A stretch of DNA of 34,801 bases from a virus, in IMG/VR virus record IMGVR_UViG_3300030109_002436, positions 1-34,801 of that record; one strand, given 5' to 3'. Below, piece by piece: positions 1 to 6,600 of the stretch. Numbering within the stretch: the stretch's first letter is position 1; every line of letters begins with the position of its first letter. The notes beneath the pieces were generated by a model, which was given only the letters and a program-made list of their open reading frames with translations, had not been told where the DNA came from and did not search any database. The position numbers were made by a program, and so were the translations under genes.

Positions 1-122
1 ATAGTGTAAGCAGTTGATATTTTAACTAGTTTCCATTGTATAAATGGTAAATCGTTTGGATTGTTGTATGTATAAGGATGCAAAGGATTGCGTTTAACAT
101 ATACATATTTTGGTGGTGTCAT
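1..122 (-). CDS. Partial hypothetical protein (N-terminal 40 residues)
   Basis: An open frame on the minus strand begins with ATG at 122-120 and stays open to the window edge. It encodes 40 visible residues beginning MTPPKYVYVKRNP, rich in proline, tyrosine and asparagine. A good ribosome binding site (AAGGAG, about 7 nt before the ATG, at 131-136) supports the start. I do not recognise the protein and the rest lies outside the window. It is divergent from the plus-strand gene at 219, so 123-218 is a shared control region. The frame could only be wrong if the open stretch is chance, which the ribosome binding site makes less likely. Confidence 0.6.
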   Translation of the reverse strand, partial: MTPPKYVYVKRNPLHPYTYNNPNDLPFIQWKLVKISTAYT

Positions 123-141
123 TTAATTACTCCTTAATTAC

Positions 142-170
142 TTGACAAAATTGCTTTGTATCTTTATGAC
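142..170 (+). promoter_or_regulatory. Sigma70-type promoter candidate for the gene at 219
   Basis: A perfect -35 box TTGACA (142-147) is followed, after 17 bp, by TATGAC (165-170, four of six -10 positions). Transcription would start near 177, giving a leader of about 42 nt before the ATG at 219. It would serve the only plus-strand gene in this part of the window. Confidence 0.5.
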
Positions 171-218
171 TATAGATATTACCTAATAATGGGTAATATA
201 ACAACTAAAGGTGAAGAA

Positions 219-629
219 ATGGCAACATTTACAAGCGATATGGTTAGTGGTAACCAATCTTTCAAACCTTTTCCAAGTGGAAATATGGGTGTAAGAAAGG
301 GAAAAATCACAATAACTGCAGCACCAAACGCAGCTGACATATACCAATTGGTAGATGTTTTTGCTGGTGAAACAGTTCACGATGTGTTCATCAAATCTAG
401 CGATTTAGACGGCGGAACAGCCCTTGTGTGGGATGTTGGCGATGGTACTGACGCAGATTATTACATTGATGGTTCAACATGTGGACAAACTGGTGTTGGT
501 GATAAAACCGATGCAAACGTAATACCTAAAGAATACACAGCAGATGATACAATTGATATCACTTGCCAAGTAGCTCCAGGTTCAGACGTTGCAACTGGTA
601 CTTTAGAACTTTGGGTATACGTATCTTAA
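219..629 (+). CDS. Probable virion decoration/structural protein
   Basis: The product is 136 residues. The open frame reaches back to 156, but the ATG at 219 is the better start: it has an AAAGGTG-type ribosome binding site and the product then begins MATFTSDMVSGNQ, while a start at 156 would lie inside the promoter. The protein is rich in Asp, Gly, Thr and Val, has no membrane segment, and alternates short beta-strand-like stretches (KGKITITAA, DTIDITCQV, TGTLELWVYV). This pattern is common in small phage head-decoration proteins; the family assignment is by pattern only. It stands alone on the plus strand between minus-strand genes, with its own promoter and a hairpin after it. It could instead be a fibre-associated or unrelated beta-sandwich protein. 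Confidence 0.6.
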   Translation: MATFTSDMVSGNQSFKPFPSGNMGVRKGKITITAAPNAADIYQLVDVFAGETVHDVFIKSSDLDGGTALVWDVGDGTDADYYIDGSTCGQTGVGDKTDANVIPKEYTADDTIDITCQVAPGSDVATGTLELWVYVS

Positions 630-641
630 GTTAAAAGCGCA

Positions 642-673
642 TAGCCCAAGCCGGGTTCCCGAATCTTGGGCTA
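642..673. terminator. Hairpin between convergent genes, possible terminator
   Basis: TAGCCCAAG (642-650) pairs perfectly with CTTGGGCTA (665-673), a 9-bp stem. The loop itself contains CGGG-TT-CCCG. It lies 13 bp after the stop of the 219-629 gene. There is no strong T-run on the plus side; on the minus side a TTTT follows after about five bases. It probably stops transcription from one or both sides. Confidence 0.55.
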
Positions 674-678
674 TACTA

Positions 679-803
679 ATGCCACTCCTTGGCATGTAAG
701 ATTAACTCTCTATCTCCGTCTCGTTGTCATACGGCCGACTGTTGTCTGTATGAATGTGCACGTGCTCTGCCAGCGTTGGATGGCTTTTCGTCAAGAGAGT
801 TAA
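679..803. other. Structured non-coding spacer (possible small RNA or terminator cluster)
   Basis: This gene-free stretch between convergent genes is dense in inverted repeats. ATGCCA (679-684)/TGGCAT (690-695) forms a tight hairpin. TTAACTCTCT (702-711) is the exact reverse complement of AGAGAGTTAA (794-803), enclosing about 80 nt. Inside that are TCATAC (727-732)/GTATGA (748-753), the palindrome GCACGTGC (758-765) and GCCA/TGGC (769-784). A closing 10-bp helix around inner hairpins is what a folded RNA domain looks like. I see no tRNA features. The open frame across 754-978 is not convincing as a gene. Confidence 0.4.
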
Positions 804-808
804 ATTTG

Positions 809-1021
809 TTAATGAACTATACCGTGTGGTACGCCTGAATAAGGATCTAATTCAGGGTGTTCTTGAACATAATCAGTCCACGTGCCGTCATAAGCATCTG
901 CAAATAACACGCACGTTCTTACATCATCTATTGGTATATCAAAATGTTGTGCAGCTTTTTCTACACCTATATCCATAGCTTTGTAACCTATGTCCATCAT
1001 TGTTGATTTAAGTTTTCCCAT
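809..1021 (-). CDS. Hypothetical protein, 70 aa
   Basis: The last gene of the minus-strand operon encodes 70 residues, MGKLKSTMMDIGYKAMDIG onward, mildly acidic and without a membrane segment. An ideal ribosome binding site (AAGGAG, 5 nt before the ATG) supports the start. The start lies inside the end of the upstream gene, which overlaps it by 14 bp, so the two are probably translationally coupled. I do not recognise a family. The stretch VEKAAQHFDIPIDDVRTCVLFADAY could form two helices with a turn. The gene ends in the structured spacer at 679-803, which may close the transcript. Confidence 0.7.
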   Translation of the reverse strand: MGKLKSTMMDIGYKAMDIGVEKAAQHFDIPIDDVRTCVLFADAYDGTWTDYVQEHPELDPYSGVPHGIVH

Positions 1022-1196
1022 AATCGCTCCTTGGGTACATTTCTTGAAACTTCATTTCTGCTTGTTCTTGCGTTAATTCTGTTTCAATATGTTTCCTACG
1101 TTCAAAATTAACAGCATCAATCCAATTGCTCATGTTAGCTTTGTAACTGAATTCTGGATTGTATTGCCATTGTTTTTCATTAGATTCAATAGTCAT
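1008..1196 (-). CDS. Hypothetical protein, 62 aa
   Basis: A small soluble protein beginning MTIESNEKQWQYNPEFSY, with many aromatic residues in its first half and a helical charged second half (TQEQAEMKFQEMY). It starts just after the stop of the 1198-2022 gene, whose GGGGGAC sequence near its own stop could act as ribosome binding site, and overlaps the next gene by 14 bp. This tight packing supports a real gene. No family is recognised and there is no signal or membrane segment. Its position at the end of the operon gives no specific clue to function. Confidence 0.65.
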   Translation of the reverse strand: MTIESNEKQWQYNPEFSYKANMSNWIDAVNFERRKHIETELTQEQAEMKFQEMYPRSDYGKT

Positions 1197-1197
1197 A

Positions 1198-2022
1198 TTA
1201 ATCGTCCCCCAATAATTTATTACCTAATAATACCTCATTCATAGAGTCTTTCAACTCATCTGGTATCGTATCAATAACAGTTTTAGTAGTTGACGCACGT
1301 TTTTTAACAGTATTCATACGTTGTATAGCTTCTTGTGGAACTAAAGACTTACCAGCAGGCCAGTCGTCAAGAAACTGTTTAAGTGTATTCTTTTTATCAA
1401 GACTTATTTTAAACGTTTCAGTTTCTTTAGCTATTCTGTCTTCTATTTCACCAATAGGCGAAAAAGCTTTACAAAGTTCAGGGTCAGATATAATTACAAC
1501 TGCATCCCCAGTACAATGTGGAGCGTATTGTTTTTCACCCCAACCTCGTTCATAAGATAAAGATAAAGACAATGGGTAATAATACTTAAGATCTTCTATT
1601 TTAACAGCTACATCATCTGGCAAGTAATTTGTTTGTTTTACTTCATCTGAATTGCTATATGCTTCTGTATAAGGAGCATCCCAACTTTTTAAAAAAGTAA
1701 GATTATTTTCTATTGGTCTATTAGGGTTACAAACTAAACCAATTTGTGTATTTGGTTTTAGCAAATTTTCTACTAATCTAGAATGATAATGTCCTATAGA
1801 CTGTATATTGTATGTTTTTGCTAAATCAGGTAATAACAATTGATATTGTTTTTCCATAGCTATTACATCTTGAAGATAATCAGAACTATTTTCTAAAGAA
1901 TAAATTACTTTGTCTAAAGATTCTTGTATGTTGTAAGACTTACGATAAGCTTTACCTAATTCTTTTGTAAAAGCATTTGTAATATCGTCTCTTAATCTTT
2001 GTGATAATTGTACACTAGCCAT
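1198..2022 (-). CDS. Paralogue A of a two-member family (Nmad5-like pattern)
   Basis: The product is 274 aa with a good ribosome binding site (GGAG, 7 nt spacing) before ATG 2022. Both ends match the 220-aa protein at 3964-4626. The N terminus has VQLSQRLRDDI against VRLSESLKYDI. The C-terminal third has a TL(K/N)Q segment, then LVPQEAIQRM against LVPQERLQKM, and both end in (N/D)KL(L/M)GDD. The centre differs and is longer here, with two cysteines near residues 98 and 170. The layout (helical start, variable beta-rich middle, 'TLKQFLDDWP...VPQ' near the end) reminds me of the phage Nmad5 family (nucleotide-modification-associated domain 5); this is recall without a search. It is the distal paralogue, after the membrane-protein genes. 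It overlaps the preceding gene by 8 bp. Function unknown; a partner or substrate of the MoxR/VWA module is an inference from context. Confidence 0.75.
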   Translation of the reverse strand: MASVQLSQRLRDDITNAFTKELGKAYRKSYNIQESLDKVIYSLENSSDYLQDVIAMEKQYQLLLPDLAKTYNIQSIGHYHSRLVENLLKPNTQIGLVCNPNRPIENNLTFLKSWDAPYTEAYSNSDEVKQTNYLPDDVAVKIEDLKYYYPLSLSLSYERGWGEKQYAPHCTGDAVVIISDPELCKAFSPIGEIEDRIAKETETFKISLDKKNTLKQFLDDWPAGKSLVPQEAIQRMNTVKKRASTTKTVIDTIPDELKDSMNEVLLGNKLLGDD

Positions 2023-2281
2023 TGTTTTGCTCCTTTTTAAGTTTAGTAACAGTTTTGTTTATTACTCGTTCTGCCTCTTCTTTATCAGGTGCACAGTTAT
2101 ATATTTGGTCTAGAAAATAAGCTAAACCTAAAGTTAAATAATGAACTGCGTTTAGTCCTGAGAAAGATACAAGTTGTGTTATTGAATTTAAACCGTCATT
2201 GAAAGCATCGTGTGCAATTTCTTCAGGTGAAATTTCTGTACCACAATTACTACATTCTATATTATCTTTTTTATCTGACAT
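2015..2281 (-). CDS. Hypothetical protein with one CxxC knuckle, 88 aa
   Basis: The start is taken at ATG 2281, giving MSDKKDNIECSNCGTEIS, because it has a GGAGG five bases upstream and sits in a TAATG overlap with the stop of the preceding gene. A start 11 codons earlier would lose both. One CSNCG motif near residues 10-13 resembles half a zinc ribbon, but no second cysteine pair is present, only one later Cys near residue 63, so any metal site would need a dimer or a partner. The middle (LNSITQLVSFSGLNAVHYLTLGLAYFLDQIY, in two parts) is hydrophobic and could be a buried helix pair or a weak membrane segment. The C terminus is lysine-rich. No family recognised. Confidence 0.7.
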   Translation of the reverse strand: MSDKKDNIECSNCGTEISPEEIAHDAFNDGLNSITQLVSFSGLNAVHYLTLGLAYFLDQIYNCAPDKEEAERVINKTVTKLKKEQNNG

Positions 2282-2613
2282 TATGACCTCCAGTCTGGAT
2301 CTACAGTTTTCCATCGTGTTTTAACTGTAGGGATTTTAACTTGAACGGGTTTGTTAAGTATAACTCGTTCGCTTTTGACAACTTCTAGTTTTTCGTGTGT
2401 CATAGTTTTTTTCATAACAAATAAAACTAAAGACGCAGTCAAACCGCCAATCATCGCTGCAGTCATACCGCTGAATGTACCGTAAAAGCACACCATTAAC
2501 GTGACTGTAATTAGAACGTCAACAAAGACGTCATGACCGATGGTCTTACGACCACCTGCTTTAAGCGCAAGCAGTAACAGGCCTAGCGCGGAAAGTATTC
2601 CTACCATTAGCAT
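2281..2613 (-). CDS. Small membrane protein, three predicted helices (holin-like topology)
   Basis: The product is 110 aa. The start is at ATG 2613 because GGAGG lies 7 nt upstream; an in-frame ATG 36 bp earlier has no such site. Three hydrophobic stretches can be seen: residues about 1-19 (MLMVGILSALGLLLLAL), about 29-48 (VFVDVLITVTLMVCFYGTF) and about 50-68 (MTAAMIGGLTASLVLFVM). A basic soluble tail of about 40 residues ends in DPDWRS. Size and topology fit a class I holin or another early membrane protein. No lysozyme lies beside it (the lysozyme is at 9311), so the holin role is only a guess. The gene overlaps its upstream neighbour by 53 bp in another frame. Confidence 0.7.
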   Translation of the reverse strand: MLMVGILSALGLLLLALKAGGRKTIGHDVFVDVLITVTLMVCFYGTFSGMTAAMIGGLTASLVLFVMKKTMTHEKLEVVKSERVILNKPVQVKIPTVKTRWKTVDPDWRS

Positions 2614-2713
2614 TTTTGTTCCTCCACATAAGATAAGCCATATAGCCAAACTGTATAGCTTCGATTAATATCCACAACACTGTTGTAAGCGTATTTACTA
2701 CTGCTGCATTCAT
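2561..2713 (-). CDS. Single-span membrane micro-protein, 50 aa
   Basis: A 51-codon frame starts at ATG 2713 with AGGGAG six bases upstream, in an ATGA overlap with the stop of the gene before it. The product begins MNAAVVNTLTTVLWILIEAI and has one membrane helix (about residues 5-30), followed by a basic tail (MWRNKNANGRNTFRARPV). The last 53 bp are shared, in a different frame, with the start of the 2281-2613 gene, whose ribosome binding site and start lie inside this gene. The nesting of two membrane-protein genes is like lysis cassettes in other phages, but there is no other proof. Function unknown. Confidence 0.6.
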   Translation of the reverse strand: MNAAVVNTLTTVLWILIEAIQFGYMAYLMWRNKNANGRNTFRARPVTACA

Positions 2714-2886
2714 AATAGTCTCCCTAATAAATATATAATTGAGCCTAAGCCAATGCCTACGCCCAGTAGAATTAATGAGTAATGCAAACTAGTTGCAATA
2801 CCAAATAGTAGAAAAAGAACACCAGTGCCTACCAACACTGATATTGCATAGTCTTTTGCTACATTAGATTTTGATGATTTCTCCAA
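2710..2886 (-). CDS. Small membrane protein, 58 aa, TTG start
   Basis: The frame is open further upstream, but the best start is TTG at 2886-2884, six bases after a perfect AGGAGG. It gives a protein beginning MEKSSKSNVAKDYAISVL. Two hydrophobic helices follow (about residues 15-33, VLVGTGVLFLLFGIA, and 36-55, LILLGVGIGLGSIIYLLG) with a very short turn, a hairpin topology. The first eight codons overlap the end of the metallopeptidase/VWA gene, and the stop overlaps the next start (ATGA), so translation is probably coupled through three genes. Such a short two-helix protein could be a holin-like or antiholin-like protein or a membrane anchor. No family recognised. Confidence 0.65.
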   Translation of the reverse strand: MEKSSKSNVAKDYAISVLVGTGVLFLLFGIATSLHYSLILLGVGIGLGSIIYLLGRLL

Positions 2887-3964
2887 AAGGGGCCTCCTCA
2901 GAATAATTAGTAATCCACAAGACTGGATATTGTGGCTTGTCGCCAAATTCATTTGCTTCTAAATCTGTAAGATAAATAACAGCTGCAGTATGTGGATACT
3001 TTTCGTTAATATATGTAAAAGCTGGCTCAAATGCTGTGCCACCTCTACCCTCAAATGTTACCTCAAGTGGTAACGATTCCCGACTGTATTCTTCATCTTT
3101 ATTGACTTCATAGTCACATTGAATGAGATGAATACGTTCTGGATTAAGTTCTCGAAGAATATAAGATATTTCTCCAAGGTCTTGATTTAGTTCTTTATCT
3201 GTTCTTGAACCAGATGTGTCGCACACAACACATATTTCTTCAAGACATGGGTTGTGCATAGATGGTAAATACAAACCGTTTGCAATCATGCGTCTGTTTG
3301 GCCTTTGCCATGTAAAGTCTGCTTTGTTATTAGCTCGTAAAAACCTTGCAAGCACTGCTTTCCAGTTAACTTTAGGTTCTACTACACCATTAACAAGAGT
3401 CTCTAAATTGCCTGAAAGCTTACCTTGAGCTTTGGCTTGTTCAGACGCTTGGTTAATTGCAACAGTAAGTTGAGTTTCTATGTTGTTAGCTTTACCTTGC
3501 GTACCGTCCATGTCAGGGTGATCAAGAACACCACCGCACTTGCCGGGATCTAGCAGACCGTTCTCTCCTGAGTTAGAATCAGGTAGGTCTGCATAGATTG
3601 TTTCCGACATCATGTTTTCATACTGTTCATCTATTAAACCACCGCGTGGAAGAATAAAACCTTCTTTAACAAGGTGGTTATTAATAGCATAATCAGCTGC
3701 AATATTCCAACGTTCTGGTTCACGTTCTTGTCTACGAGTGTGATGCATAAGAACTACATGCATTACTTCGTGTGCAAGAAAACCTACACGCTCTAATGGT
3801 GTTTGTTTTTCAAACCATTTAGGATTGTAAAACAAATGAACACCATCAGTAGCACCAGTAGGCATATCCTCCGTTTCAACAGGTTTTAAACGTAAACATA
3901 AAGTGCCAAAGAAAGGTTGGTCAAGGATAAGTGACGCCCTAGCTTTAGTAAAAAGTTCATTCAT
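2864..3964 (-). CDS. Metallopeptidase-like/VWA protein (DUF2201 type), MoxR partner
   Basis: The product is 366 aa, close to the usual size of DUF2201 proteins. The N-terminal half carries a zinc-metallopeptidase signature HEVMH (residues 65-69) followed by WNIAADYAINNHL, typical of the 'putative metallopeptidase' domain of this family. The C-terminal half (from about 245) is a VWA-like domain with an intact metal site: D249-x-S251-x-S253 (CDTSGS), a GGT near 308-310 and D334 in LTDLE. In known systems such proteins work with a MoxR AAA+ ATPase that loads or remodels them; here that ATPase is encoded at 4636-5646, with one small gene between. The start overlaps the previous stop (TAATG). All key residues are present, so an active enzyme is likely; the substrate is unknown. 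A role in virion maturation, host takeover or counter-defence is inference. Confidence 0.88.
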   Translation of the reverse strand: MNELFTKARASLILDQPFFGTLCLRLKPVETEDMPTGATDGVHLFYNPKWFEKQTPLERVGFLAHEVMHVVLMHHTRRQEREPERWNIAADYAINNHLVKEGFILPRGGLIDEQYENMMSETIYADLPDSNSGENGLLDPGKCGGVLDHPDMDGTQGKANNIETQLTVAINQASEQAKAQGKLSGNLETLVNGVVEPKVNWKAVLARFLRANNKADFTWQRPNRRMIANGLYLPSMHNPCLEEICVVCDTSGSRTDKELNQDLGEISYILRELNPERIHLIQCDYEVNKDEEYSRESLPLEVTFEGRGGTAFEPAFTYINEKYPHTAAVIYLTDLEANEFGDKPQYPVLWITNYSEEAPFGEIIKI

Positions 3965-4626
3965 TAATCATCTCCCATAAGTTTGTCTTCTAACAAAACT
4001 TCACGAAGATCCGCTAACTCATGTTCAGCAAGTTCTGCTTGTTCTTTAGCTCTTGCTTTCCTATCGTCTTTCTCATGCATTTTTTGTAGTCGTTCTTGTG
4101 GAACGAGGTCTTTAATGTATGGTGCGTTCTTAACTAACTGATTTAAGGTAGAAAATTTGTTAATAGCTGTAGCAAGCTTGTCAACATATTCTCTTTCTTG
4201 TTGTTCAAGTTTGTCGTTAAACATTCTTACAGACATGCATTCAACAAATGTTTCATCTTCACTTGGCACGTTAAGATAATAATCTCCGTATCTTGTTAAG
4301 AAACTAGGCACTTCTACATTAGCAAGAGGCAATCCGAATTGATGTTCGTCGGTTACTTCATAATCAGCACCGTCTTCATCTACACGAAACTCAGTCCAAT
4401 CACCTTTGATGGTTACAGTATCTGGCTGTTCTGTAGGTAAACTTCTGCCCCACAACTCACTAAAATATTTTTTAGTTTGTTCTAGTTTGTCAATAACACC
4501 GTAACGCACAAGAATAGAGTATCCGTCAGTTGGATACTCTTTCTTTGGGTTTGTTTTATTGAACTTTTTTCTAGCCTCTTTTCTGATGTCATATTTTAAT
4601 GACTCTGATAATCTAACAGTTTTCAT
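3964..4626 (-). CDS. Paralogue B of a two-member family (Nmad5-like pattern)
   Basis: The product is 220 aa and sits between the MoxR ATPase and the metallopeptidase/VWA gene. Its first residues (KTVRLSESLKYDIRKEARK) and its C-terminal segment (LVPQERLQKM ... VLLEDKLMGDD) align with the 274-aa protein at 1198-2022. The middle is acidic and beta-like (VTIKGDWTEFRVDEDGADYE) and unlike its paralogue. The C-terminal quarter is highly charged and helical, possibly coiled coil. Overlap of its stop with the start of the VWA gene suggests coupled production, as expected for a complex. As for paralogue A, the pattern recalls the phage Nmad5 family, without a search to confirm it. A substrate-recognition or adaptor role for the ATPase/VWA pair is inference. 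Confidence 0.78.
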   Translation of the reverse strand: MKTVRLSESLKYDIRKEARKKFNKTNPKKEYPTDGYSILVRYGVIDKLEQTKKYFSELWGRSLPTEQPDTVTIKGDWTEFRVDEDGADYEVTDEHQFGLPLANVEVPSFLTRYGDYYLNVPSEDETFVECMSVRMFNDKLEQQEREYVDKLATAINKFSTLNQLVKNAPYIKDLVPQERLQKMHEKDDRKARAKEQAELAEHELADLREVLLEDKLMGDD

Positions 4627-4635
4627 AGTTCGTCC

Positions 4636-5646
4636 TTATAGTATGACGTTTGCATTTTCTTTGAGCCATGCTTTAACGTCTGGGTGTTGTCTTAGGTCTT
4701 TTGATTTAGAGACACAGCCTCTAACCATGACCACCTGATACTCTGTTTGTATCTTTTTAGCCAATTTCATAATGTTTGGCATTTTAGATTCTTCTGCTCT
4801 AGATGCTACAGCAGTTGACAGAGCGTACAAGATAGCTGGGTCATCATCTCTCTTGTATTTTGATGGGTCAGCAAGTAACTCATCAACATTTGGTAGCTTG
4901 TCTGCAATTTGTTTGAATGCAACAAATTCGCCAGCTGGGCCGTCGCCAACCAATGAGGCTACGCCATAGAACAATCGTTCTGGGTCAGTGTTTTTAGTTA
5001 GTCGTTTACTAACTAATGACCACGCACGAGGCGTTGGAAAAGCGTTCTCATCTACACTAAAGTTATAGAGTAGATTTGACCTATAATTTAAGAACGCAAT
5101 AATATCAGTGTCGATATTATTTTTGTGAGCCCAATCAGTCCAATCTTTGAGAACAGGTTCTAGTTCGTAATGAGCTAGTCTGTTCTTTACGGGAGTAGAC
5201 ATCTGGTAAACAGCAGCACCGTCAGTGATTCTGTTACCAGCAGCGACTATTGCCCAGCCAGCTGGCAAAGTATAGTCAGCAATCTTACGATTAAGTAATA
5301 ATTGTAAGAAAGCATTTTGTGTAGCAGGTGGAGCAGTTGGCAATTCGTCGATAAGCAATATACCGCGGTCACCGTCTCTTTCTGCTATTGGAAACACATC
5401 AGGCACAGCCCAAGATGTGTATCTTTGTCCTGACTCTTTCTTAAGTAAGAAAGGTATACCGCGCACGTCGACTGGGTCGAACAAATTAGCACGGAAATCA
5501 AGAAGGTTCATATTTAATTCAGCAGCAACTTGTTGTGGTATTTCTGATTTACCAATACCTGGGCCACCCCAGATCATCGCTGGATAACCAGATATAATAC
5601 AATCTTTAAGTTCTGCTTTAAGCATATTTGGATTTATGGTTTGCAT
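4636..5646 (-). CDS. MoxR-type AAA+ ATPase
   Basis: The product is 336 aa with all core AAA+ features in order: Walker A GGPGIGKS (residues 27-34), Walker B ILLIDEL (96-102), sensor 1 AAGNR (N138) and a TPVKNR segment whose R156 may be the arginine finger. The C-terminal part is a helical lid domain. MoxR-type ATPases are chaperone-like machines that pair with VWA-domain proteins; the partner is encoded two genes downstream at 2864-3964. The start (ATG 5646) has AGGA at suitable distance. The gene leaves only 9 bp before the next gene, so they form one operon. The enzyme would act in the host cytoplasm early in infection, judging by its place outside the late operon. A DNA helicase role is less likely because no helicase motifs follow. 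Confidence 0.9.
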   Translation of the reverse strand: MQTINPNMLKAELKDCIISGYPAMIWGGPGIGKSEIPQQVAAELNMNLLDFRANLFDPVDVRGIPFLLKKESGQRYTSWAVPDVFPIAERDGDRGILLIDELPTAPPATQNAFLQLLLNRKIADYTLPAGWAIVAAGNRITDGAAVYQMSTPVKNRLAHYELEPVLKDWTDWAHKNNIDTDIIAFLNYRSNLLYNFSVDENAFPTPRAWSLVSKRLTKNTDPERLFYGVASLVGDGPAGEFVAFKQIADKLPNVDELLADPSKYKRDDDPAILYALSTAVASRAEESKMPNIMKLAKKIQTEYQVVMVRGCVSKSKDLRQHPDVKAWLKENANVIL

Positions 5647-5671
5647 AGTTTTTCCTGTTTATAGTTATAAT

Positions 5672-6148
5672 TTACCAAGAGCATATATATACTACTTGGC
5701 ATCCTTGTTGTAGCCAGATTAGAGCATCTTTGCAGAAGTCTAAATCTTGCTCTTTGTATTCCTTATTAGTTTCTTCTTGGAACTGATGTCCCCAAAAGAA
5801 GCTGTCAGGACAAAATGGTAAGTTGTCATTCTCTACAAGTTGTTGCAACTTAAGAATGTCTTCTTCTTGAAGCTTGATGTAACCGTTTAATGAATGCATT
5901 ATGCCTTGCATAGAACGTTCTTCTATACTTATACCATTTCGTTTGTCGTGTAATTGCATCATAAACTGTTGTAAACGTGCATGTTTACGCCAGTAATATG
6001 GCAATTCAGCATTGTCATAGACATACTCTTGTGAGTCTTCTATTTTATCTGCTATATCAACAACAGCTCCATCAGCTGTCGTTTTAGATTGTTTTGGCTT
6101 ATATAAATCTGTTTCTTTAATAAAGCCAGCATGGACATCTAATCCCAT
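5672..6148 (-). CDS. Conserved phage protein of the 'MGLD...YWRK' family
   Basis: The product is 158 aa. It begins MGLDVHAGF, has YYWRKHARLQQFM near residue 53, then LPFCPDSFFWGHQ near 110 and a C-terminal helical part. This order (MGLD start, YWRK-h-x-L-h-x-h, 'LP...SFFWG', then D-h-x-x-h) matches a conserved family of unknown function that I know from many phages, where typical members start MGLDMYL. No catalytic motif is obvious; the conserved Trp, Arg and Lys suggest a ligand or nucleic-acid site, as inference. AAGGAG six bases before ATG 6148 supports the start. It lies immediately upstream of the MoxR ATPase and probably shares its transcript. Confidence 0.75.
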   Translation of the reverse strand: MGLDVHAGFIKETDLYKPKQSKTTADGAVVDIADKIEDSQEYVYDNAELPYYWRKHARLQQFMMQLHDKRNGISIEERSMQGIMHSLNGYIKLQEEDILKLQQLVENDNLPFCPDSFFWGHQFQEETNKEYKEQDLDFCKDALIWLQQGCQVVYICSW

Positions 6149-6180
6149 AATAGTCTCCTTGGTCGATTGACCAGTTATAG

Positions 6181-6414
6181 TTAAGTTTGAGTTCTATATT
6201 CATTTACGAAAGCACTGCGTAATACAGATTTTCCGACAGAATAGCGTGAGGACTCAGCGAATTTAGAACAGAGCTTTAGATCATCTTTAAGAACGTTCGC
6301 ATCTACTTTTCTGCGATGCGACTTAGGTGGTTTCTTCTTCTCTTGTTTAGGTAATATACGGGGCACAAGACCTTGTAGTATTGTCCCGTCATACAATTTG
6401 TTACGTCTGAACAT
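6181..6414 (-). CDS. Small basic protein, first gene of the MoxR operon
   Basis: The product is 77 aa, MFRRNKLYDGTILQGLVPRIL onward, with a strongly basic middle (KQEKKKPPKSHRRK) and a helical second half containing one Cys. A GGAG seven bases before ATG 6414 supports the start. As the promoter-proximal gene of the minus-strand operon, next to the TGGTTCCA array, it could be a nucleic-acid-binding regulator, but no known DNA-binding fold is recognisable. There is no membrane segment. It is followed by 32 bp and then the MGLD-family gene. Function unknown. Confidence 0.65.
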   Translation of the reverse strand: MFRRNKLYDGTILQGLVPRILPKQEKKKPPKSHRRKVDANVLKDDLKLCSKFAESSRYSVGKSVLRSAFVNEYRTQT

Positions 6415-6524
6415 AATATACTCCTTATTATAATATAAATGACTGTCTTTCTCATTCCAGTCGTGTGTGTTCGGTCACAACCCTAACAACACATTTAACT
6501 TAGATTGTTGCCTATCTCATTGAA

Positions 6525-6600
6525 CTATATGCCAGCGAATCACAGGTCAGACAGACCATGTGATCACAAGCTATATGTAGTAAACGACCTGTGTATTCGC
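6525..6600. ncRNA. Long bulged hairpin, copy 1 (structured element)
   Basis: On the plus strand, CTATATGCCA (6525-6534) is followed by GCGAAT (6535-6540) and CACAGGTC (6541-6548). These pair with GACCTGTG (6586-6593) and ATTCGC (6595-6600), giving 14 bp with a single bulged T at 6594. The loop of about 37 nt contains smaller inverted repeats (GGTC/GACC, TGTGATCACA). A second element with the same flank, same bulge position and different stem bases lies at 8403-8455. It sits 120-190 bp upstream of the start of the minus-strand operon, so it is either a leader RNA of that operon, a plus-strand small RNA, or a DNA hairpin recognised by a protein. Confidence 0.55.

Noticed and set aside
156-218. 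Start of the first plus-strand gene at 156
   Set aside because: It would overlap the promoter and has no ribosome binding site; ATG 219 is better supported.
700-805. tRNA or tmRNA in the structured spacer
   Set aside because: No TTC-loop sequence, anticodon arm of correct length or CCA-side stem could be placed on either strand.
6427-6432. TATAAT on the minus strand just before the 6414 gene
   Set aside because: As a -10 box it would start RNA at about 6420, inside the ribosome binding site and only a few bases before the ATG, and no -35 box is at the right distance. More likely AT-rich spacer.
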